This document shows positions 58,598-64,000 of a stretch of DNA of 64,000 nucleotides, in pieces (within the stretch, counting starts at the first letter, position 1; the number at the start of each line of letters is the position of its first letter). A program made the position numbers and the translations under genes. Under the pieces are notes generated by a model. The model saw only the letters and a program-made list of their open reading frames with translations. It made no database searches and was not told the DNA's origin. Origin of the DNA: JAUPVL01 sp964512085. GTDB lineage: Bacteria > Patescibacteriota > Saccharimonadia > CAILAD01 > BJGX01. The stretch covers positions 4,879 to 68,878 of the forward strand of contig CAZEIU010000002.1 of NCBI GenBank assembly GCA_964512085.1, in the 5' to 3' direction.

Positions 58598-59911
58598 ATG
58601 AAGCTAAAAACCAAAATCATACTTGGTACTATTGCTGCAATTGTTGCAGTACTCGTGCCAGCTATGACTATAGCCGGATGGTATCCAGACCGACCACTTA
58701 AAAAATGGGAAGGCCCAAATACTCCCGGTTTTGATCACGTTACCTTCAACTCATTTTATAATGTTCCAGAAGGTAATGAACAACAGTTTTTTGATGGTAA
58801 AAAATGGAACACCACACCAGGTGGATTCCAAGATCCAATCTCTGTAAAACCAGGCGATGAAATCAAGTTGCGAACCTATGTTCACAACAACGCCGATGGC
58901 TCGCTAAATGATGCTGCACACCAGTATCGTGGAATAGCCCGTGATACCAAGGTAAAAATTAGTTTACCAAACGGAGTTGGTACGAAAATGAACGCTGTGA
59001 GTCAAATCTCGGCAAGCAATGCTCAACCAGGTAGCGTTTTTGACACTACTGAATTTGTGAGTGCTGATGGCACTCCATACAAATTGAGCTATGTGGCTGG
59101 TTCTGCTTACGCAGACACTCACTCACGAACAGCTATGCCGCTTTCTGATTCAATCGTTACTACTGGTGCACTCATAGGTGAGAACGCTCCAGACGGTAAT
59201 GTTCCAGGATGTTTTCAGTATGATATGTACGTAATTGTAAAAGTTAAGGTAGAAGCAGTTCCACTTCAAATACAAAAGACCGTAGGATTTCCTAAGCAAA
59301 CTTTTGTAGAGCAAGTAAATGCCAAGCCAAACGATAGATTATACTTTAAGATCGACTTCAAAAATGCCGGCTCTAGTATGCTAGATGGAGTAGTAATTTC
59401 AGATAAATTACCTGAAAAACTTCAACTCATACCCGGTACTGTAAAACTTTACAACGCTAACTTCCCGAACGGTACAGTATTACCCGACAACGCTCTATTT
59501 ACTAAGGGCGGACAAGGTGTCGGAGATTATGGTGCAGGTATAAATGGTTATATATTGTATCAGGTAACTCTAAAAGATGGTGCCGAGTCAACACTTACTA
59601 ATGTTGCTTGTGTACGATCTAAAGATATCCCATATGATACATGTGATGATGCCAAAGTGGTACCACCACCAAAAACTCCACCTCAAGAATGTCTACCAGG
59701 TATTCCTGTAGGTGATAGTAGATGTACACCTATTCCTCCTACCACACCTCCAACTACCACTACAAGTGAAACTTCTAACCTACCAGAAACAGGCGTAGAA
59801 ACTGGACTTGTTGGTCTGCTTGGAATGACCGGACTTAGCGCAAGTGCACACGCGTACAGAAAAAGCAAAAAAGACCTTAAAAGCGCAATGCTTTTAAAAG
59901 GCAAAAAATAA
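58598..59911 (+). CDS. LPETG-anchored surface protein with DUF11-like domain
   Basis: 437 residues. Signal peptide (1-26, ending IAG), a conserved N-terminal region with DHVTFNSFYNVPEG and RTYVHNNADGSLND, a middle with GALIGENAPDGNVPGC, a DUF11-like Ig domain (about 235-345: FKIDFKNAGSSMLDGVVISDKLPE), a Pro/Thr linker, and the sorting signal LPETG (395-399), hydrophobic helix and a Lys-rich tail. This architecture recurs in Saccharibacteria surface proteins. AAAGGAG precedes the ATG. Tandem promoters suggest an abundant, regulated wall or S-layer-like protein. Confidence 0.85.
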   Translation: MKLKTKIILGTIAAIVAVLVPAMTIAGWYPDRPLKKWEGPNTPGFDHVTFNSFYNVPEGNEQQFFDGKKWNTTPGGFQDPISVKPGDEIKLRTYVHNNADGSLNDAAHQYRGIARDTKVKISLPNGVGTKMNAVSQISASNAQPGSVFDTTEFVSADGTPYKLSYVAGSAYADTHSRTAMPLSDSIVTTGALIGENAPDGNVPGCFQYDMYVIVKVKVEAVPLQIQKTVGFPKQTFVEQVNAKPNDRLYFKIDFKNAGSSMLDGVVISDKLPEKLQLIPGTVKLYNANFPNGTVLPDNALFTKGGQGVGDYGAGINGYILYQVTLKDGAESTLTNVACVRSKDIPYDTCDDAKVVPPPKTPPQECLPGIPVGDSRCTPIPPTTPPTTTTSETSNLPETGVETGLVGLLGMTGLSASAHAYRKSKKDLKSAMLLKGKK

Positions 59912-59918
59912 AAGCTTT

Positions 59919-59958
59919 AACCAAAAGGCTCCTTAAAATATAGGGAGTCTTTTTGGTT
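59919..59958. terminator. Bidirectional terminator between the LPETG gene and prfB
   Basis: AACCAAAAG (59919-59927) pairs with the CTTTTTGGTT arm (59949-59958), and CTCC (59929-59932) with GGAG (59944-59947). The prfB stop codon overlaps the last bases. Confidence 0.75.
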
Positions 59959-61042
59959 ATGAATTAATATTTTGGTTTAGGTAGGCGGCGATAAAATCGT
60001 CAATTTTGCCGTTTAGCACAGAATTTGTATCGCTAGTTTCGTAGTCTGTACGATGATCTTTGACCTTGGTGTAGGGATGTAATATGTAGCTTCGTATTTG
60101 AGAGCCCCAATCTGCTGACTGCACTTTGCCTCTAAGCTCCGACAAATCTTCGAGTTTTTGCTCTCGAGCTAGTTCTAATAATTTCGATAAAAGTACCGAT
60201 TTGGCCGTTTGTTTGTTCTTGAGTTGTGATCTTTCGTTTTGAATAACTACCGATAATCCGGTGGGTATATGTGTAATTCTTACAGCAGAATCGGTGGTGT
60301 TAACACTTTGACCTCCATGACCACCAGCTCTAAAAACGTCTATTTTAAGGTCTTTGTCGTCTAATTGTGTTTCTTCTTCATCGATTTCTGGCACCACATC
60401 TACTAGTGCAAACGATGTTTGGCGTAAATTATTACTGTTGAATGGTGATAATCTAACCAGTCTGTGTGAACCTTTCTCAGACCTAAGTTTGCCATATGCA
60501 AATGGGCCCGATATTTTAAGTGTAGCAGATTTTATTCCGGCTTCTTCTCCTTGGGAGCTATCAAGTATTTCAACACTCAAACCACTAGAATTGGCAAATT
60601 TAATATACATTTCTTCGAGCATCTGAGCCCAATCTTGAGCATCTGTTCCTCCGACACCAGCAGATATCTGTAAAATGGCTGAGTGGTCATCATATGGTCC
60701 AGACATTTTTAGGTCTAACAAGGCTTTTTGAGCTTGGGTATTTAATTTCTCGTAAATTTTCTCAAAACTATCCAGCGACTCATCGTCTGATTCTAGCGAA
60801 ACTAGCTCTAAAGTGGTTTTGATTTCATCACGTAGGTTAAGCCAGTAATCTATAAAGTTTTTGAGTTGAGCAGCTTTTTTGGAAATTTGTTCGGCTTTTT
60901 CGCTATCGCTCCAAAAACTAGGATCGGCCATGGTTTCTTCATATTCAAGCAATTTTTTCTTATTAGCTTCAATATTGAGCTTACTTATTGCTACATCTAC
61001 TTCTTCTAATAATTGAGTTAATTTTTTAGATAATGGTTTCAT
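59957..61042 (-). CDS. prfB: Peptide chain release factor 2
   Basis: 361 residues in one uninterrupted frame. GGQ loop in RAGGHGGQSVNTTDSAVR; the upstream region has HRLVRLSPFNSNNLRQTSFA, the SPF tripeptide region of RF2 that reads UGA. The autoregulatory +1 frameshift near codon 25 found in most bacteria is absent. TATAAT with an upstream TGC (61057-61062) is 14 bases from the ATG, giving a very short leader. Presence of RF2 fits UGA being a stop. Confidence 0.95.
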   Translation of the reverse strand: MKPLSKKLTQLLEEVDVAISKLNIEANKKKLLEYEETMADPSFWSDSEKAEQISKKAAQLKNFIDYWLNLRDEIKTTLELVSLESDDESLDSFEKIYEKLNTQAQKALLDLKMSGPYDDHSAILQISAGVGGTDAQDWAQMLEEMYIKFANSSGLSVEILDSSQGEEAGIKSATLKISGPFAYGKLRSEKGSHRLVRLSPFNSNNLRQTSFALVDVVPEIDEEETQLDDKDLKIDVFRAGGHGGQSVNTTDSAVRITHIPTGLSVVIQNERSQLKNKQTAKSVLLSKLLELAREQKLEDLSELRGKVQSADWGSQIRSYILHPYTKVKDHRTDYETSDTNSVLNGKIDDFIAAYLNQNINS

Positions 61043-61088
61043 AATATGTTACGACTATTATAGCAAAAACAAATATAGAATAAGCACT

Positions 61089-61117
61089 TTGCGCGGAAGT
61101 GATTATTGAGCTACAAT
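61089..61117 (+). promoter_or_regulatory. Leaderless promoter of ftsE
   Basis: TTGCGC (61089-61094), a 17-base spacer and TACAAT (61112-61117), then 7 bases to the ATG at 61125. Confidence 0.65.
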
Positions 61118-61124
61118 AGGCTAT

Positions 61125-61805
61125 ATGATCCTACTTGATCGTGTCTCTGTGATGTATCCCAATAAAACGGTCGCATTATCTGGAGTATCACTACACATTA
61201 GCCCTAAAGAGTTTGTAACTATTGTCGGTGCCTCAGGCGCCGGCAAAAGTACTCTTATTCGTTTACTTATAAAAGAAGAAGTACCTACCAGCGGTAAAAT
61301 TATTGTAGGAAGTATCGACTACGATACTATTGATAAGGCCAATATTCCACACCTAAGACGACGCATTGGGGTGGTTTTTCAAGACTTTAAATTATTACCC
61401 AATCTTACCGTGTACGAAAATGTAGCCTTTGCTCTTGAAGTTTCGGGTGTAGCAACCAAAGAAATTAAAAGAGCCGTACCTAAAATATTACAACTCGTTG
61501 GTCTAAGTGAAAAAATGCATTCATATCCTAGCGAACTTTCGGGCGGTGAAAAACAAAGAACTGCCATTGCGCGTGCCTTAGTTAGAAATCCAAAGATACT
61601 AATTGCCGATGAGCCGACTGGAAATTTAGATCCAAAAAATTCATGGGATATTATTGAGCTACTGCTCAAAATTAATAGATTTGGTACGACTGTTCTACTA
61701 ACAACTCACAACAAAGAAATTGTTGATGCTTTAAAAAAACGCGTAGTTACCATTAACAGGGGCCGAATAGTTAAAGATGAGAAAATAGGAAAATACAGTC
61801 TATGA
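61125..61805 (+). CDS. ftsE: Cell-division ABC ATPase FtsE
   Basis: 226 residues. Walker A GASGAGKSTL, Q-loop VVFQDFKLLPN (FtsE-typical), signature LSGGEKQRTAIARAL, Walker B ILIADEPTGNLD. With FtsX it forms a non-transporting ABC complex that switches on a peptidoglycan hydrolase at the septum. Stop overlaps the ftsX ATG (ATGA). Confidence 0.95.
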   Translation: MILLDRVSVMYPNKTVALSGVSLHISPKEFVTIVGASGAGKSTLIRLLIKEEVPTSGKIIVGSIDYDTIDKANIPHLRRRIGVVFQDFKLLPNLTVYENVAFALEVSGVATKEIKRAVPKILQLVGLSEKMHSYPSELSGGEKQRTAIARALVRNPKILIADEPTGNLDPKNSWDIIELLLKINRFGTTVLLTTHNKEIVDALKKRVVTINRGRIVKDEKIGKYSL

Positions 61806-62716
61806 TTACTTTTTTAAGAATTTTTAGAACTGGATTTAAGAATATATTTCGTAACGCATGGCTCAGTACGGCCGCTACGGCAATTATGGTTGTAACTCTT
61901 CTAATAATGACTTTTTTTGCTTTTTCGAGCATGTTTGTTAATACACAACTAAGTCAGGTAAGAGACAAGATAGATCTTAGTATCTTTATAAGTGATGAAG
62001 CGACTCAAAATCAAATTACCGCTTTGCAAAATAAAATTACAGGCGTTGACAATGTTAGCTCTGTTAATTATATAAGTAAGACCGATGCGTTAAAAAGACT
62101 CGAGAGCTCTAGCGCTGAAGGCCAAAAACTGGCTAAAAGCGCCCAAGACATAGGCAATCCGTTACCAGCTAGCTTTGAAGTAAAACTTACTAACATCGAT
62201 AAAATATCAGATACCAATGGCTCTATTAGGGCTCTTTCTGAGGCTACCATTATTACCGATACAAGCTTTGATAACCGTGATGATAACCGTAAGGGTGTGG
62301 TTGAAAATGTTATCAAAATTAGTAATTCTGTTAGTAAAATCGGCTTGGTTCTAAGTATAGTATTTTTGGTGATTGCGCTACTAATAATATTTAATACCAT
62401 TAGAATGGCAATTTTTACAAGGCGAGAAGAAGTCGAAATCATGAAGCTCGTAGGGGCTACCAAGTGGTTTATACGAGGTCCTTTCTTGGTTGAAGGTTCT
62501 TTATATGGCGTATTTGGAGCGCTAATATCTTTAATTGCACTAATACCATTTGCAAGAGCTATTAGTCCATTTCTGGTGGATAAACTTGGCGCAGGCCCAA
62601 CTCTAATATATTTTTCATCGCATCTTTGGTTGGTAGCGATAGGTATGTTGGTAGTCGGTGTATCTGTAGGTGTTATCTCTAGTTGGTTGGCTTTAATAAG
62701 ATATCTCAAGCTTTAA
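61802..62716 (+). CDS. ftsX: Cell-division membrane protein FtsX
   Basis: 304 residues. One N-terminal helix (about 20-45), an extracellular domain (about 50-170) including the FISDEATQNQITAL segment, and three C-terminal helices with EEVEIMKLVGATKWFIRGPFL, the FtsX/MacB-type loop. The extracellular domain binds the coiled coil of PcsB-type hydrolases, encoded next. Confidence 0.94.
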   Translation: MITFLRIFRTGFKNIFRNAWLSTAATAIMVVTLLIMTFFAFSSMFVNTQLSQVRDKIDLSIFISDEATQNQITALQNKITGVDNVSSVNYISKTDALKRLESSSAEGQKLAKSAQDIGNPLPASFEVKLTNIDKISDTNGSIRALSEATIITDTSFDNRDDNRKGVVENVIKISNSVSKIGLVLSIVFLVIALLIIFNTIRMAIFTRREEVEIMKLVGATKWFIRGPFLVEGSLYGVFGALISLIALIPFARAISPFLVDKLGAGPTLIYFSSHLWLVAIGMLVVGVSVGVISSWLALIRYLKL

Positions 62717-62720
62717 TTTA

Positions 62721-62750
62721 TTGATAGAATAATAGTTTTTATGCTATAAT
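62721..62750 (+). promoter_or_regulatory. Separate promoter of the pcsB-like gene
   Basis: TTGATA (62721-62726), an 18-base spacer and TATAAT (62745-62750) with upstream TGC. The hydrolase can therefore be made independently of ftsEX. Confidence 0.65.
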
Positions 62751-62782
62751 AGTTATGTCTTATTAGGGAGGGTCAGATTTAG

Positions 62783-63868
62783 ATGAATATAATAAAAACA
62801 AAAATTCTAACAGCTATCTCATTGGTGGCTATTTTGTTTTCAATTTTTTACGCCGGTCAATCAGTTAAAGCCGATCAATTTGATGATCAAATTAATGCTC
62901 TCAAGCAAAAAGTCGCCCAAACCCAAGCTGCCGCCGACCAAAAAGCTACCGAAGCCGATAGCCTCAAATCTAAGCTGGCAAGTATAGATGCTCAAATAAG
63001 CGCCGCTCAAGAGCAGCTCAATGTCACAAATGCCGAAATTGCCTCCACCAACACCAAGATAGACAAAGCCAATCAAGAACTAGATCGTCAAAAATCTATA
63101 CTTAAAGACAACTTAAAAATTATCTACAAACAGGGCGAAGTAAGTCCTATAGAAATCATAGCTTCTAGCAAAAACTTAAGCGACTTTGTCTCTCAACAAG
63201 AATATTACTCAGCCATTAAAGACAAGATAGATCAAAACCTCAAAAAGATAGATGAGCTCAAAAAAGAGTTGGACAGTAAAAAATCACAACTTACAGGCTT
63301 ATCTACTCAACAAAAAGCTACCTATGATAAAATTGCCGCTCAAAGAGCAGAGCAATCAAGTTTACTGGCCAGAACTCAAGGCGATGAAGCAAATTATCGT
63401 AAAATTGCCTCAGAAGACAACGCTAAGATTGGTGAACTTCGACGCCAGCAAGCCGCTATTATTGCCTCATACTCTAGTAATGTTCGTTACGGTGGTAGTG
63501 GCGGTTACCCTTGGGCGGGGGCAGGGTTTCCATGCTCTGGCATAGATCCTTGGGGAATGTGCTACCGTCAATGCGTTAGCTATACGGCATGGAAAGTAGC
63601 CTCAACTGGCAGAAATATGCCTTACTGGGGAGGTAGAGGAAACGCCAATCAGTGGGATGATAATGCTAGAGCTGCCGGAATACCCGTAGATGGTGTGCCT
63701 AGAGTTGGCGATGTAGCAATATCTAACGCGGGTGAGTTTGGTCATGCTATGTATGTAGAATCAGTCAATGGCAACACGGTACATGTAAGCCAATATAACG
63801 CCAATTGGAATGGTACATACTCAACTAGTGATGTGCCAATAGCCGGACTTGTGTTTATTCACTTTTAA
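62783..63868 (+). CDS. PcsB-like coiled-coil CHAP peptidoglycan hydrolase
   Basis: 361 residues. Signal peptide (1-30, ending VKA), long antiparallel coiled coil (about 32-235) with Ala/Gln/Lys heptads, a Gly-rich hinge, and a CHAP domain (about 250-361) with catalytic Cys in YRQCVSYTAWK and His in FGHAMYVESV. Coiled-coil-CHAP proteins such as PcsB are held inactive until FtsEX moves the coil; gene order supports that here. GGGAGGG lies 11 bases before the ATG. Confidence 0.92.
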   Translation: MNIIKTKILTAISLVAILFSIFYAGQSVKADQFDDQINALKQKVAQTQAAADQKATEADSLKSKLASIDAQISAAQEQLNVTNAEIASTNTKIDKANQELDRQKSILKDNLKIIYKQGEVSPIEIIASSKNLSDFVSQQEYYSAIKDKIDQNLKKIDELKKELDSKKSQLTGLSTQQKATYDKIAAQRAEQSSLLARTQGDEANYRKIASEDNAKIGELRRQQAAIIASYSSNVRYGGSGGYPWAGAGFPCSGIDPWGMCYRQCVSYTAWKVASTGRNMPYWGGRGNANQWDDNARAAGIPVDGVPRVGDVAISNAGEFGHAMYVESVNGNTVHVSQYNANWNGTYSTSDVPIAGLVFIHF

Positions 63869-63915
63869 ACCATAAATACTTGCCAATCTTTATTATTAAG
63901 TTAGGGCATTCGTGA

Positions 63916-64000
63916 TATTATAGTAGTACAAATAACTGTGCTGAATAATTATTATATTAAAGCAAGTAAATTAATCGGAGGGTGACCAATTATACCTATA
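63916..64000 (+). promoter_or_regulatory. Promoter and SD of a gene beginning at or beyond the right edge
   Basis: TATTAT (63916-63921) with an upstream TGA is followed by GGAGGG at 63977-63982, at the end of the window. Possible starts are GTG 63982, ATT 63989 or ATA 63992; too little sequence remains to choose. Confidence 0.4.

Noticed and set aside
59957..61042. Programmed +1 frameshift in prfB
   Set aside because: The gene is open in one frame from MKPLSKK through the GGQ loop; no in-frame TGA with CTT context was found.
62068..62709. 213-codon antisense frame in ftsX
   Set aside because: Shadow of ftsX, which has clear family features and operon context.
1..64000. tRNA, rRNA, tmRNA, CRISPR repeats or insertion sequences
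   Set aside because: Nothing with a T-loop consensus, rRNA similarity, regularly spaced repeats or transposase motifs was recognised. A covariance-model scan would be needed to exclude small RNAs fully.

Overview
The window looks like a chromosomal segment of a small-genome, low-GC candidate-phyla bacterium, most likely Candidatus Saccharibacteria (TM7) or a close relative. This is inference from gene content: a short EF-Ts, DUF5663-like and DUF2779-like proteins, repeat-rich surface proteins, very tight gene packing, and a single-membrane envelope toolkit (sortase signals, LytR-CpsA-Psr, Rpf-like lysozyme, FtsEX-PcsB, MreBCD-PBP2). UGA is an ordinary stop (trxB, pyrF, ftsE, mreC and others end in TGA) and both prfA and prfB are present. 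That argues against Gracilibacteria and Absconditabacteria, which read UGA as glycine. I see no rRNA, tRNA, insertion sequence or CRISPR array, and no gene-free stretch longer than 300 bases.

Layout. 1-5.5 kb: surface cluster (truncated possible sortase gene, two sortase-signal proteins, a GT2 synthase, small membrane proteins, an anchored beta-helix protein). 5.6-16.2 kb: alpha/beta hydrolase, two-domain nuclease, typA, RecD-like helicase, cupin, trxB, rplU, parAB. 16.2-23.3 kb: giant beta-helix surface protein, signal peptidase I, LCP transferase, membrane protein, HtrA protease. 23.3-28.5 kb: minus-strand rpmE-prfA-prmC and an operon encoding a double-domain peptidoglycan hydrolase. 28.5-32.3 kb: accessory island (LOG protein, DGQHR-motif protein, a large unrecognised protein, a 32-residue Cys peptide). 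32.3-38 kb: pyrE/pyrF, Rpf-like protein, small membrane proteins, ABC exporter. 38-53.5 kb: one long plus-strand core run (rpsB-tsf-frr-uppS-rseP-CPBP, mreBCD-PBP2, greA-lysS-serS-hpf-secA). 53.5-60 kb: coiled-coil protein with two DUF5663-like paralogues, a GC-richer pair of envelope proteins, and an LPETG surface protein. 60-64 kb: prfB, then ftsE-ftsX-pcsB.

Two kinds of transcription unit stand out. Many housekeeping genes have a -10 hexamer 6-9 bases before the start codon, which predicts leaderless or nearly leaderless mRNAs. Accessory and surface genes instead have near-consensus TTGACA-17-TATAAT promoters, 40-130 base leaders, a strong Shine-Dalgarno (SD) and often their own terminator. 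In several the SD lies inside a predicted hairpin. Two 10-base N runs (35119-35128, 45712-45721) are scaffold gaps that split otherwise continuous genes.

Functionally the window is mostly about the envelope: lipid carrier synthesis (uppS), wall-polymer ligation (LCP), peptidoglycan synthesis (PBP2 with MreBCD), controlled cleavage (FtsEX-PcsB, M15-lysozyme protein, Rpf-like protein), export (secA, lepB) and quality control (rseP, htrA), plus a set of surface proteins suited to a bacterium living on other cells.
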